From Candidatus Didemnitutus sp. (lineage in GTDB: Bacteria > Verrucomicrobiota > Verrucomicrobiia > Opitutales > Opitutaceae), in the NCBI GenBank assembly GCA_017991595.1, contig JAGOQJ010000001.1, positions 1-64,000 of the forward strand: a DNA stretch of 64,000 nucleotides, written 5' to 3'. The number at the start of each line of letters is the position of its first letter. Position 1 is the stretch's first letter. The position numbers and the translations under genes are program-made. The notes beneath the pieces were generated by a model. The model was not told where the DNA came from, did no database searches, and worked only from the letters and a program-made list of their open reading frames with translations. Of the stretch, positions 31,994 to 40,878 are shown piece after piece.

Positions 31994-32635
31994 ATGTCCC
32001 GGTCCCTGCGTCCTCTCGTTCTCGCCGCGTTGTTCACGACGGCTTCCCTGCCGGCCTTCGCCCTCTCCGCGGGTGACGCGGCCGACATCGCCCGCGCCCA
32101 GAAGGTCATCACCCAGGTGCTGAAGGTCGTCGAAAAATACCAGCAGTCCACCGTCACGCTGCAGGCCCCCGCGCCGATCGCGGGCAGCAAGGGCAAATAC
32201 CTCCTGCCCTACAAGGCCGACGGCCAGATGACCGAGTGGGCCGGCAAGATCCTCAACGTCGCCGCGAGCAAGATCGTGGGCGAGAAGGTCGGCGAGAAGG
32301 CCACCGAGGCCGTCGCCTCCAAGGTTCCCTTCGGCGGCCTCGCCGGCGGCTTGCTCAAGAAGAAGTCCAAGGAAGTGACCGCGCAGGCCTTCCTCGGCGG
32401 ACCGGAATACCTGAAGAAAACCTCCGATCTCTCCTTCGACAATCTCACGGACTACGCGCTCTACCTGCACGTGCAGCACAGCAACTCCGCCAATTACCAA
32501 CAAGCGCTCGCCGCGGCGATGGCGCTCTACCCTGACCTCGAAGGCTCCTTCGAGGGTGCGATCAAGAACGCTTATCGCACGCAGGCCGCGAGCGCCGCGA
32601 AGGCCGCCGCTGCTGCGGCCAAGACTTCGAACTGA
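31994..32635 (+). CDS. Exported alanine-rich protein of unknown function
   Basis: A 213-residue protein with a signal peptide (LRPLVLAALFTTASLPAFA) and a mature part of amphipathic helices. Notable stretches are AGKILNVAASKIVGEKVGEK, a glycine-rich FGGLAGGLLKKKSKE patch and an alanine-rich C-terminal helix (TQAASAAKAAAAAAKTSN). No enzyme motif is seen and I do not recognise the family. It follows the hydroxyacid dehydrogenase by 164 bases on the same strand and may be a separate unit. A periplasmic or envelope location is expected. Confidence 0.7.
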   Translation: MSRSLRPLVLAALFTTASLPAFALSAGDAADIARAQKVITQVLKVVEKYQQSTVTLQAPAPIAGSKGKYLLPYKADGQMTEWAGKILNVAASKIVGEKVGEKATEAVASKVPFGGLAGGLLKKKSKEVTAQAFLGGPEYLKKTSDLSFDNLTDYALYLHVQHSNSANYQQALAAAMALYPDLEGSFEGAIKNAYRTQAASAAKAAAAAAKTSN

Positions 32636-32750
32636 ACCCGGACCGGCTTCCGCCCGTCCGGCCCGGCGGTGCGCCGCCGCCCGGACAGGGCGGCAGCGCG
32701 GGATGAGGCGGGGCGCGGCGCGGACGATCCGCCGCCGCCGCGTCGATTCA

Positions 32751-33596
32751 TCAGGCCTTCGGCGGGCCGACGAGTTGCTCGTAGGCCGCGACCAGCGTCG
32801 TGTAGAACAGCGGCGCCGTCAGCACGTAGCCGATGCCGACGAGAATGAGGCCGAGCGAAGACAGCAACGCGGCCACGATGATGAGAAGAAGCATCATGAA
32901 CCAGTTGGCGGTGATGACGCGGCGGCTGACTTCCATCGCGGGCCAGAACTCCAGCTTGTGATCGAGGATGAGCAGATAGACGAATTGGTAGGCCACCGCG
33001 AGGTAGATGGCTGGCAGGATGAGCGCGAAGACGCCCAGAATCACGAACACCGTTACCAGCAGGCTCGCGATAATGAGCGCACCGGTCATGCTTGAGAAAC
33101 CGACGAAGCAGTCCTCGAACGCGGCGGGTTCGCCGCGCAGCTTGCGGAGGATGTAGAGTTGCAGGCCGCCGGCGAGGATGCCGAGCAGCAGCAGGCCCGC
33201 GATCGGGATGAAGTTCGCGGCGGCGATGAGGATCGTCATCACGAACGTGACGCCGACCAGCGGCCAGAAGTGAGCCTTCAGGAGTTCCCAGCCGCGGCCG
33301 AGAGCGGCACCGAGATCGAGCTGGGCGTTGCGCGCCAACAGGGCGTCGGCGTAGGCCTTCGGGTCGGTCGGGCCGGTGGCGGGCGGGACGAATTCCGCGC
33401 GCGGCGCACTGGCGCCGGTGGAGCCGCCGAAGAGTCCGGCGAATTCCGGCAACGAGCCGAGCGTGCTCCACGCGACTTCGCCTTCGCGGCGGCATTGCGT
33501 CTGGGCGTTGGCCCGGCCGCTCGCGATCCATTCCCGCAGTTTCTCGGCCGTAACCGGCCCGTATTCCTTCCCGTCAGCGCCGATGATGGTGAACAT
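32751..33596 (-). CDS. GYF_2-domain integral membrane protein
   Basis: A 281-residue protein. Residues 1-50 form a GYF_2 (DUF4339-like) domain: FTIIGADGKEYGPVTAEKLREWI, then a QTQCRREGEVAWSTL segment. A proline-rich linker follows, then four to six transmembrane helices of the type seen in DUF975 or glycerophosphodiesterase membrane domains (for example WPLVGVTFVMTILIAAANFI and LLLIIVAALLSSLGLILVGI). GYF domains bind proline-rich partners, so this is likely a membrane scaffold. The partner and role are unknown. Confidence 0.82.
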   Translation of the reverse strand: MFTIIGADGKEYGPVTAEKLREWIASGRANAQTQCRREGEVAWSTLGSLPEFAGLFGGSTGASAPRAEFVPPATGPTDPKAYADALLARNAQLDLGAALGRGWELLKAHFWPLVGVTFVMTILIAAANFIPIAGLLLLGILAGGLQLYILRKLRGEPAAFEDCFVGFSSMTGALIIASLLVTVFVILGVFALILPAIYLAVAYQFVYLLILDHKLEFWPAMEVSRRVITANWFMMLLLIIVAALLSSLGLILVGIGYVLTAPLFYTTLVAAYEQLVGPPKA

Positions 33597-33673
33597 GGGC
33601 GACGGAATTAGCTGTCGCGCCCGGGAGCGTCAACGCCGCGCACGAGCAGGTTTCAATTCCAGCGCCGCAACGG

Positions 33674-33757
33674 CAGGGTAGGGTCGACGAACGCCGTCGA
33701 GAGGGTTGGCTCGTTGCGCAGGAAAGCGGGGTTCGGCGACCCCGCCCTACACCCGGT
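33674..33757. repeat. Inverted pair of a short intergenic repeat
   Basis: The segment GGCAGGGTAGGGTCGACGAA at 33670-33689 is a partial reverse complement of GTTCGGCGACCCCGCCCTAC at 33731-33750. The pair forms an imperfect inverted repeat between two convergent-side gene ends. The CGCCCTAC core also occurs near 13135 (CGCGCCCTAC). Confidence 0.4.
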
Positions 33758-33802
33758 TCCGTTTGCCGCCGGCTCGCGCGAAAGGAGGTGGGCTGCCGCC
33801 GC

Positions 33803-34882
33803 TCAGTCTTCGCCCTGCTTGTCGCGGATGCGCTGGCGGAGCTGCTTGGTGACTTTTTTCCACTCCGACTTGTGCTTCTGCGAGGCGCGGCGGTCGACGC
33901 GGCGGACCTCGAAGGCGGTCTCACGCCGGAGACGTTGGTAGCTGTTCCAGCGCGAAAGATCGAGGGAGCCGTCGGCCAGCGCGGCGGCCACGGCGCAACC
34001 GGGCTCGGTCGTGTGGGCGCAGTCGGTGAACTTGCAGCGCAGGATGAGCTGGCGGATGTCGGCGAAGACGTCGTCGACGGCCTCGTCGGCCTGCCAGGGC
34101 TGGAGCTCGCGCATGCCGGGCGTGTCGATGATGAGCACGCCGTCGGGGGAGAGAATGAGCTCGCGCTGCGTGGTGGTGTGCCGGCCCTTGCCGTCGATAT
34201 CGCGGACTTCCTGGGTGAACTGGACCTCCTCGCCGACGAGTTCGTTGATGAGGGTGGATTTGCCGACGCCGGAGGAGCCGAGGAAGGCGACGGTGGTGCG
34301 GGGCTGGAGCCAGGCGCGGAGGGGTTTGACGCCACCGCGCTTGAGCGCGCTGGTGACGACGATGGGCACGTCGCGGGCGATGGCGGCGACCTCGGCGCGG
34401 AGGGCTGCGGCCTCGCGGCTGAGGTCGGACTTGTTCAGCACGATGACGGGCTGGGCGCCGCTGCTCCGGGCGGCGGCGAGGTAGCGCTCGATGCGGCGGA
34501 GGTTGAAATTGGCGTCGAGGGAGCTGACGAGGAAGACGGTGTCGACGTTGGCGGCGACGACTTGCTCGATCTGCTGCTCGCCGGCGGCTTTGCGGGAGAA
34601 TTTGGTCCGTCGGGGCAGGACGGCGTGGATGAGGGCGCGGGTGTCGTCGCCGGGCAGCGGCTCGATCACGACCCAGTCGCCCACCGCGGGCATGGCGGAG
34701 ATGCCGGTGGTCTCGTTGAGGAACTTGCCGGTGCACTCGGCGAGCCGGGCGGTGTCCGGGGTGGTGACTTCCCAAAAGCCCTTCAGCTGAAGGGTGACGC
34801 GCGCGGGCTCGCGCCCCGCCGCGGTGTGCGGCGCGAAGGCGGTGGCCCATTCGTCGGTCCAGCCGAGGTCGGCGAGCGTCAT
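33803..34882 (-). CDS. rsgA: Ribosome small-subunit-dependent GTPase A
   Basis: A 359-residue circularly permuted GTPase that helps late maturation of the 30S subunit in the cytoplasm. An OB-fold region (about 25-100, with AVGDWVVIEPLPGDD) comes first. Next is the GTPase core with motif order G4 (LNKSDL), G5-like (VTSALKRGG), G1 (GSSGVGKST) and G3 (DTPGMREL), the permuted order typical of RsgA. The C-terminal zinc site shows CKFTDCAHTTEPGC. The ATG at 34882 was chosen because family members start shortly before the first beta strand. The basic tail is usual for rRNA binding. All motifs are intact. Confidence 0.96.
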   Translation of the reverse strand: MTLADLGWTDEWATAFAPHTAAGREPARVTLQLKGFWEVTTPDTARLAECTGKFLNETTGISAMPAVGDWVVIEPLPGDDTRALIHAVLPRRTKFSRKAAGEQQIEQVVAANVDTVFLVSSLDANFNLRRIERYLAAARSSGAQPVIVLNKSDLSREAAALRAEVAAIARDVPIVVTSALKRGGVKPLRAWLQPRTTVAFLGSSGVGKSTLINELVGEEVQFTQEVRDIDGKGRHTTTQRELILSPDGVLIIDTPGMRELQPWQADEAVDDVFADIRQLILRCKFTDCAHTTEPGCAVAAALADGSLDLSRWNSYQRLRRETAFEVRRVDRRASQKHKSEWKKVTKQLRQRIRDKQGED

Positions 34883-35006
34883 GAAATCAGTCTGGCAGCG
34901 TGGGTTAGGTGGGTGCAATGGTGCACTTGCCGGTGGCTGCAAACGATGCGCACCCTTGGGCAAGCAATGCAGGGGTTGCAAGGGCCGGGGGGAGTATTAT
35001 GTTGGC

Positions 35007-35801
35007 ATGCTCAAGCTGGATGCCACCCCTGCGAGTCACTCCCTGACCGCACCAAAGCCCATGCCGACTACGCCCACTCCCAAAAACCCGACTGTCCGCA
35101 ATCCCGGCGCTTGGCGCTACCAGTCGAATGATCGCCCTTGGCTGATGTTGGCGATAGGTCTGATCGCTTCGGCGTCATTCCATGTCGTTCTTCTCTATGG
35201 GTTTAATGGACCTCGCAAGGTCATCAAGGTCGCTCCGGTCGAAGAGGTTGCCGTCGTGCAAATCGCCATGCCGGACCTGAAGGAAGAGGAGCCGGAGACC
35301 GTGCAGGAACTCGGCGAGGTCGCCGACGAAACCCCGGCGATGGCGGTGCCGATGCTGGCGGATGCCCCGTCGGTCACCGTGAGCGCCTTCGTGCAGCCGC
35401 TGCAATACGCCCCGGACGTCACCAGCAATTTGCAGGCGGCTAAGGTTACGCAGATCCCGGTGAACATCGCTCGCGGCGGTCGCACCATGCAGAACCTCGG
35501 CAAGGTGTTCGAGATCTCCCAGCTCGACCGCCAGCCCTCGCCGATCGCGCAGCCTGCGCCGAACTTCCCGTTCCAGATGAAGCAGCAATACACGCAGGCG
35601 ACCGTGATCGTGGAGTTCATCGTCACCGAAAATGGCGACGTGGTGAACGCCACCGCGCAGCCGTCCGTGCATCGCGACTTTGAGGACGCGGCCATCATCG
35701 GCGTGAGCAAGTGGAAGTTCCGTCCCGGCATGAAGAGCGGCAAGCGCGTGAACACCCGCGTCCGTATTCCGATCAACTTCACCGTCCAAGACGAGGAATG
35801 A
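35007..35801 (+). CDS. TonB-family energy-transducing protein
   Basis: A 264-residue protein anchored in the inner membrane by one helix (WLMLAIGLIASASFHVVLLY, about 47-67). An acidic, proline-containing periplasmic linker (DLKEEEPETVQELGEVADE) and a C-terminal TonB domain follow (VIVEFIVTENGDVVNATAQP, then AAIIGVSKWKFRPGMKSGK). It should pass proton-motive energy to outer-membrane receptors, or act as a structural relative. A GGGGGGAG stretch lies about 12 bases before the ATG at 35007; a second ATG at 35061 is possible. ExbB, ExbD and a receptor are not nearby. The linker is less proline-rich than in classic TonB. Confidence 0.87.
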   Translation: MLKLDATPASHSLTAPKPMPTTPTPKNPTVRNPGAWRYQSNDRPWLMLAIGLIASASFHVVLLYGFNGPRKVIKVAPVEEVAVVQIAMPDLKEEEPETVQELGEVADETPAMAVPMLADAPSVTVSAFVQPLQYAPDVTSNLQAAKVTQIPVNIARGGRTMQNLGKVFEISQLDRQPSPIAQPAPNFPFQMKQQYTQATVIVEFIVTENGDVVNATAQPSVHRDFEDAAIIGVSKWKFRPGMKSGKRVNTRVRIPINFTVQDEE

Positions 35802-35953
35802 GCGGGGCTCCCGCGTCGGGCGACTGGCGCGCCGGCGCTTCCGTTGACTACCTCCCGCCCGGCCGACCGGGCGGGGCGCAGGTATCTGCGTAGTTTCTGC
35901 AACTGCGCGCGGCCGGGGTGTGTTGTCAGGGCAACCACCACCCAGGCCTCGCC

Positions 35954-38374
35954 ATGCTTTCCGATCTCCGCCTCGCCGCGCGGACTCTCGCCCGGAGTCC
36001 GCTGTTCACCTTGGTCGCCGTCTTCACGCTCACGCTCGGCATCGGTGTGAACACCGCGATGTTCGGCATCGTCAACGCGGTCGTGCTGCGCGGCCTGCCG
36101 TTTCCCGAGCAGCACCGCGTCCTGCACGTCGAGAACAACAACCTCAAGGCGGGCATCGACAGCATGGGCATGTCGTCGGACGACTTCCGCGACCTCCGCG
36201 CCGGGCAGAGCTCATTCGAGGATCTCGCCGCGTATCAGGAGCGGACTTTTAACATCAGCAGCGAAGGTGCCGATCCCGAGCGCGTCACCGGCTGCGCCAT
36301 CACCTTCAGCGGTCCGGGCATGCTGCGCGTGCCGGTGCTGCACGGCCGCTGGTTCCTGCCGACCGAGGGTGAGCCCTCGGCCGCCCCCGTCGTCGTGCTC
36401 GGGCACTCGCTCTGGCGCGACCGTTTCAAATCCGATCCCGCCACCCTCGGCCGCAGTGTGAAGGTGAACGGCGAATGGGCCACCGTTGTCGGCGTCGCGC
36501 CCGCGGATTTCCGTTTTCCGGAGGAGTCCGATGCCTGGATGCCGCTCCGCCAGATGCCGGACGAGAAACGCGACAACCGCTATTGGGAAGTCATGGGACG
36601 TTTGAAGGACGGGGTCTCACTCGAGGTTGCCCGCGCCGAGATCGCTGGTCTCGCCCGCCAGCTGGAGACCGCCCACGCCGACACGAACCGCGACGTGGGC
36701 GTGACGGTGAAGCCTTTGCGCGACGAGTTCATCGACGACGAGACGCGCCAGCTCATGGGCCTGATGTTCGGCGCGGTGTTCCTTGTCATGCTCATCGCCT
36801 GCGCCAACGTCGCCAATCTCCTCCTCGCGCGCGCCGCCGTGCGCGGCAAGGAGATCGCGGTGCGCTCCGCCCTCGGCTCCGGCCGCCGCCGCCTCGTGCA
36901 ACTGCTGCTCTCCGAGGCGCTGCTGCTCTCGTCCGCCGGCGCCGCGCTTGGCCTCGGCCTCGCCTATGGGCTCATGGCCATCTTCAACCACTACGTCGAA
37001 GGCACGTCGCCGCCTTACTGGATGGTGTTCGACATCGACGCCACGGGCATCGCCTACGTCGTCGGCCTCGCGCTGTTCTCCTGCTTCGCGGCCGGCCTCT
37101 GGCCGGCGTGGCGCGCGTCGCGCAGCGACCTCGTCACCGTGTTGAAGGACGGCGGACGCGGCTCGACCGGTTTTTCGCTCAGCAAGTTCACGCGCGCGAT
37201 GGTCGTGGGCGAGGTCGTGCTGTCGTGCGTGTTGCTGGTGCTCTCCGGACTCTACGTGCGCTCGGTGATGGCGATCCAGTCCACCGACATCGGTTACCGC
37301 ACCGCGGGCATCTTCACGAGTCGCATCGGCCTGCCCGAGGCGGAGTTCAAGACCGCCGACGTGCAGCGCGAGTTCTACCGCCAGCTTGTCGAGCGTCTCG
37401 CCGCGCGCCCCGAGATCGAATCCGCCGCCATCGCCTCGGCCCAGCCGACGTGGAACAACCGCAACGTGATCGTCATTGACGGTCGGCCCGCCGGCCCGGA
37501 TGCGCCGCGCCAGTTCGCCACGGAAGTCGGCGTCTCCGGCGGCTATTTCGACACTCTCGGCATCAAGCTGCTGCAAGGGCGCATCTTCGACGATCGCGAC
37601 ACCGCCTCCGCGTTGCCCGTGGCGATCGTGAGCTCGCGCTTCGTGGAGCGGTATTGGCCCGGCGAGAATCCGCTCGGCAAGCGCTTCGCCTACGGCGACG
37701 GCAGCAAGCCTGCCGACTTGAAGTGGCTGACCGTCATCGGCGTCGTCAGCCCGACGCTGCAGGGAAATTTCCAAGGCGAATGGAGCAACATGCCTCAGGC
37801 CTACGTGCCGTTCGCGCAGCGCAACGAGGCGCGCTTCATGACGGTCTTTGCCCGGGCCCGCACGGGCGACGCGACCGCCCTCGCCCCGGTCGTGCGCGCA
37901 ACCGTGCGCTCACTCAACGACGACCTCCCGATCTACTGGCCGCGCACGCTGGAGGCGATGGTCGCGCAGGCGAAGTTCTTCAAGCAACTCTTCGCCTGGA
38001 TCTTTGGCATCTTCGGCGGCGTGGCGCTCGTGCTCTCGGGCGTCGGTCTCTACGGCGTCATGGCCTACAGCGTGAACCAGCGCACGCAGGAGATCGGCGT
38101 GCGCATGGCGCTCGGCGCCGCGCCCGGCGCCGTGCTGCGCCTCATCCTGCGCGAAGGCGGCCTGCGGCTTGCGCTCGGTCTGGCGATCGGGCTCGGCCTC
38201 GGGTTCCTCGCCGGGAAATTGCAGACGAATTTCCTCTACGGCGTCACGCCGACGGATCCGGCCACATTCCTCGGCGTCGCGCTCACGCTCGGCACCGCCG
38301 GCTTGCTCGCTTGCCTCGTCCCCGCGTTGCGCGCCGTGCGCGTGAATCCCGTCGAAGCGCTGCGCAGCGAGTGA
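35954..38374 (+). CDS. Duplicated MacB/FtsX-type ABC permease (ADOP family)
   Basis: An 806-residue permease with two copies of the MacB periplasmic core plus FtsX unit, as in the orphan permeases first noted in Acidobacteria. The N-terminal helix is SPLFTLVAVFTLTLGIGVNT. The first FtsX block contains LMGLMFGAVFLVMLIACANV and the conserved RGKEIAVRSALGSGRRRLVQ. The second block near the C-terminus holds QRTQEIGVRMALGAAPGAVL. It ends with VNPVEALRSE, the family's usual tail. No ATPase or membrane-fusion gene is adjacent, so it must borrow an ATPase or act in another way. Efflux of peptides or lipids is the family-level guess. Confidence 0.9.
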   Translation: MLSDLRLAARTLARSPLFTLVAVFTLTLGIGVNTAMFGIVNAVVLRGLPFPEQHRVLHVENNNLKAGIDSMGMSSDDFRDLRAGQSSFEDLAAYQERTFNISSEGADPERVTGCAITFSGPGMLRVPVLHGRWFLPTEGEPSAAPVVVLGHSLWRDRFKSDPATLGRSVKVNGEWATVVGVAPADFRFPEESDAWMPLRQMPDEKRDNRYWEVMGRLKDGVSLEVARAEIAGLARQLETAHADTNRDVGVTVKPLRDEFIDDETRQLMGLMFGAVFLVMLIACANVANLLLARAAVRGKEIAVRSALGSGRRRLVQLLLSEALLLSSAGAALGLGLAYGLMAIFNHYVEGTSPPYWMVFDIDATGIAYVVGLALFSCFAAGLWPAWRASRSDLVTVLKDGGRGSTGFSLSKFTRAMVVGEVVLSCVLLVLSGLYVRSVMAIQSTDIGYRTAGIFTSRIGLPEAEFKTADVQREFYRQLVERLAARPEIESAAIASAQPTWNNRNVIVIDGRPAGPDAPRQFATEVGVSGGYFDTLGIKLLQGRIFDDRDTASALPVAIVSSRFVERYWPGENPLGKRFAYGDGSKPADLKWLTVIGVVSPTLQGNFQGEWSNMPQAYVPFAQRNEARFMTVFARARTGDATALAPVVRATVRSLNDDLPIYWPRTLEAMVAQAKFFKQLFAWIFGIFGGVALVLSGVGLYGVMAYSVNQRTQEIGVRMALGAAPGAVLRLILREGGLRLALGLAIGLGLGFLAGKLQTNFLYGVTPTDPATFLGVALTLGTAGLLACLVPALRAVRVNPVEALRSE

Positions 38375-38429
38375 GCGCGACGCACCGGCGCCGCCGGCCC
38401 TCGCGAATTACTCCTGCCGCCGCGATTCC

Positions 38430-38535
38430 GTCTTAGGCAGCGTGCTTGCACGCGCTCGTGCACTCGCGGCGCAACCAAGGTCGCAGCCTGCGGCGACGAA
38501 GCAAGGGGCGCGAGCAAGCTCGCTGCCTACGGCGA
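38430..38535. repeat. Inverted pair of REP-like palindromes
   Basis: At 38440-38453 the sequence GCGTGCTTGCACGC is a perfect 6-bp-arm hairpin. At 38510-38523 GCGAGCAAGCTCGC is another. Read on opposite strands the two share GCGwGCAAGCwCGC followed by TGCCTA, so they form a head-to-head pair like a bacterial interspersed mosaic element. Related segments occur at 1024-1043 and 45556-45580. No REP-associated transposase is in the window. Confidence 0.55.
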
Positions 38536-38604
38536 CAACGCAATGACGCGTGCCAGGCCGCGGCTCGTCGCGGTTGAAATCGCGGCCTGCTGCGCGCTCG
38601 CGTC

Positions 38605-39744
38605 TCAGCCCAGCGCCTGCGCGAGATCGGCGCGCAGGTCGTCCACGTGTTCGAGACCGACCGAGAAGCGCAGCAAGCCCGGCGGCGTCACGGAATCAGG
38701 CCCTTCGACCGGACGGCGATGCTCGATCAGGCTCTCCACGCCGCCGAGGCTGGTGGCGGGCGTGATGAGCCGCACGCGGCCGGCGACGGCCTTGGCCGCG
38801 TCGTGGCCGCCGCGCACCTCGAATGAGATCATGCCGCCGCCTGCGGTCATCTGGCGCGCCGCGACGGCGTGGTGCGGATGCGAGGCGAGGCCGGGATAAT
38901 AGACGCGTTCCACTTGGGGATGCTCGGCCAGCCAAGTGGCGAGCGTGGCGGCCGTGGCGGATTGCGCCCGCACGCGCAGCGGCAGCGTGCTGAGGCTGCG
39001 CAACAGCAGCCAGCAATCGAACGGGGCCGGCACTGCGCCGCCGAGATTCTGCCACGAACGCAGGCGCGCGAGCAGCTCCGCCGGCGCGTCCGCACCGAGC
39101 ACGAGGGCCCCGCCGAGCAGGTCGCTGTGGCCGCCGAGATACTTCGTCGTCGAGTGCAGCACGAGGTGCGCGCCGAGCGCGAGCGGCTGCGTGAGCACGG
39201 GCGTGGCCCAGGTGTTGTCGACGACGACGATCGCACCGGCCGCACGGGCGAGCTGCGCGGCGGCGGCGATATCGGAGATCTTCAGGCGCGGGTTGGAAGG
39301 CGTCTCGAGCCAGAGCAGGCGCGCGGGCCGCTGCAGAGCGGCGGCGACGGCGGCGAGATCGCTCGTGTCGACGAATTCCGGCACGAGGCCCCAGCGCGCG
39401 AACTCGTTTTTCGCGAGGTAACGCGTGCCGTGGTAGAGGTCGTCGGGCAACAGCACGCGGTCGCCCGGTGCGAGCGTGGCGAAGACCGCGGCGGCGGCGG
39501 CCTGACCGGAGGCGAAGGCGAGGGCCTGTGCGCCGCCTTCGAGCGCGGCGAGGGCGAATTCGACGGCGGCGCGATTCGGGTTGGAGGTGCGCGAGTAGAT
39601 GTGGCCGCCGGGCAGCCGGCCCTGCTCGTCGCGGGCGAAGGTGGAGCTGAAGACGAGGTTCGGCGTGACGGCGCCGGTGGCCGGATCGGGCGCGCGGCCG
39701 GCGTGCACGGCGAGCGTTTCTGCGTGGCGGGAGACGGAGGGCAT
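38605..39744 (-). CDS. PLP-dependent trans-sulfuration enzyme (cystathionine synthase/lyase family)
   Basis: A 379-residue member of the Cys/Met metabolism PLP enzymes, cytoplasmic. Visible landmarks are HIYSRTSNPN, the phosphate-binding loop SGQAAAAAVF, D in VVVDNTWATP that contacts the PLP ring, the Schiff-base lysine in STTKYLGGHSD, and the C-terminal LGGVESLIEH. Family members act as cystathionine gamma-synthase, cystathionine lyase, methionine gamma-lyase or O-acetylhomoserine sulfhydrylase; the sequence alone does not settle which. It is the last gene of a three-gene operon, 5 bases after the MarR regulator. That links it to thiol supply under the control of that regulator. Confidence 0.93.
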   Translation of the reverse strand: MPSVSRHAETLAVHAGRAPDPATGAVTPNLVFSSTFARDEQGRLPGGHIYSRTSNPNRAAVEFALAALEGGAQALAFASGQAAAAAVFATLAPGDRVLLPDDLYHGTRYLAKNEFARWGLVPEFVDTSDLAAVAAALQRPARLLWLETPSNPRLKISDIAAAAQLARAAGAIVVVDNTWATPVLTQPLALGAHLVLHSTTKYLGGHSDLLGGALVLGADAPAELLARLRSWQNLGGAVPAPFDCWLLLRSLSTLPLRVRAQSATAATLATWLAEHPQVERVYYPGLASHPHHAVAARQMTAGGGMISFEVRGGHDAAKAVAGRVRLITPATSLGGVESLIEHRRPVEGPDSVTPPGLLRFSVGLEHVDDLRADLAQALG

Positions 39745-39749
39745 GAAGA

Positions 39750-40220
39750 TCAGGATGACGGGGTGCAGTCGCGGAGGCAGCGGGCGAGGGCATCGCGCAG
39801 GTGCGTGAGTGCGCGCTCGACGTTGGCGCGCTCGGCGGCGGGCACGCAGCCGAGGAGCGAGACGGCGTTGGCGTTGAGCGATTTTTCGAGATTGGCGCGC
39901 TCTTTCCGGCCCTTGGCCGTGAGTTCGATCAGCCAGCTGCGGCCGTCGCCGGGATTGTCGACGCGGCGGATATGGCCGCCGTTCTCGAGGCGCGCGACGA
40001 GCCGACTGGCCCAGGTTTTCTCCAAGCCCATGAGCCCGGCGAAGGCTTGCACGGTAAGAGGTTCCGGCTGGGCGCCGAGCAACAGCAGCGCTTCGCATTC
40101 CTTCGCAGTCGCGTCGGAGCAGCAGGAGGTCATCGTGCGCTGCGCCTGCAGGAAGAGGCGCACGACGTCGCGGAGAAGAGCGTCGGTCTGCTGGGCGTTG
40201 GAAGCGGCGGAGCGGGCCAT
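39750..40220 (-). CDS. MarR-family transcription regulator with cysteine cluster
   Basis: A 156-residue winged-helix dimeric repressor type. The DNA-binding core is LTVQAFAGLMGLEKTWASRL followed by the wing NGGHIRRVDNPGDGRSW. Before it, helix 2 carries the cluster CCSDATAKEC, a spacing like that in MarR proteins found beside arsenic genes. Additional cysteines occur near the C-terminus. It is encoded between the DUF6428-like gene (55 bases upstream) and the trans-sulfuration gene (5 bases downstream). It probably binds the two inverted repeats at 40879-40924 and represses its own operon until thiols or a metalloid occupy the cysteines. The inducer is inference. Confidence 0.9.
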   Translation of the reverse strand: MARSAASNAQQTDALLRDVVRLFLQAQRTMTSCCSDATAKECEALLLLGAQPEPLTVQAFAGLMGLEKTWASRLVARLENGGHIRRVDNPGDGRSWLIELTAKGRKERANLEKSLNANAVSLLGCVPAAERANVERALTHLRDALARCLRDCTPSS

Positions 40221-40275
40221 GCGGGGAAATTGGGGCGGCGCCTGCGTTTTGGCGAGCGCCGCGTGCCGGTGCGCC

Positions 40276-40845
40276 TCAGGCGCAGCAGGCGGAGCCGCGG
40301 CTGGCGACGACGGGACGGTTGTCGCCGTCGCACCCGCAGCCGGCGGACTCGGCAGGAGCGGAGGTGTCCGGCGCGGATGGCTCGGCGCCGTCGCAGCAGC
40401 CGCCAGTGAGCGAGGCGACGCGGCGCTCGGCGGCCTTGCAGCGCGTGCGGTCGGGCGTGAGCTCGACTAGGAGCCGGTCTTCGTGCGCGTGCGTCGCGGC
40501 GATGCTGTAGAGCGCAGCCGGGTGGTCGCCGAGGCTCGCGTGCACGCGGGCTTCCGTTTCGCCGTCGAGCAGGAGTTCCTTTTCCACCCGGTCGATGATG
40601 GCGGTGAACTTGCCGGCGGGCATGGGGTCGCGGCCGGGCAGGCCGCCGACGAGCGGCGGCACCCAGAGCTCGAACTGCGTCTCGGACCAGCGGTGCGTCA
40701 TGGCGCCGCAATCCATCGTCTCGTAGCTGACGCGCTTCGCCTCCGTGAGGTGATAGCCGGAGGAGACGGACGCGTTGCCGGAGCGGAAAACGAGCGGGAG
40801 CGCGGGGTTGGCGCGAAGGGCGGACAGGAAGGCGGAGGTGTTCAT
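40276..40845 (-). CDS. DUF6428-like protein with cysteine-rich C-terminal tail
   Basis: A 189-residue cytoplasmic protein. The first 140 residues resemble DUF6428: SGYHLTEAKRVSYETMDCGA followed by ETQFELWVP. Members of that family are often beside arsenic-resistance genes in Bacteroidota. The last 40 residues are low-complexity and cysteine-rich, with GGCCDGAEPS, AGCGCDG and a terminal CCA, and look like a metal or metalloid binding tail. It is the first gene of the operon, directly downstream of two inverted repeats. The ATG at 40845 was chosen because the longer frame runs through those operators. Function is unknown; buffering of a thiol-reactive ion is a testable guess. Confidence 0.75.
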   Translation of the reverse strand: MNTSAFLSALRANPALPLVFRSGNASVSSGYHLTEAKRVSYETMDCGAMTHRWSETQFELWVPPLVGGLPGRDPMPAGKFTAIIDRVEKELLLDGETEARVHASLGDHPAALYSIAATHAHEDRLLVELTPDRTRCKAAERRVASLTGGCCDGAEPSAPDTSAPAESAGCGCDGDNRPVVASRGSACCA

Positions 40846-40878
40846 GGCGTTTGGATGGGAGGGCGGGGATGAAGTGAT

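Noticed and set aside
34890..35006. A sigma-54 promoter before the TonB-like gene
   Set aside because: Several GG and TGC pairs occur, but none has the required spacing between the -24 and -12 elements.
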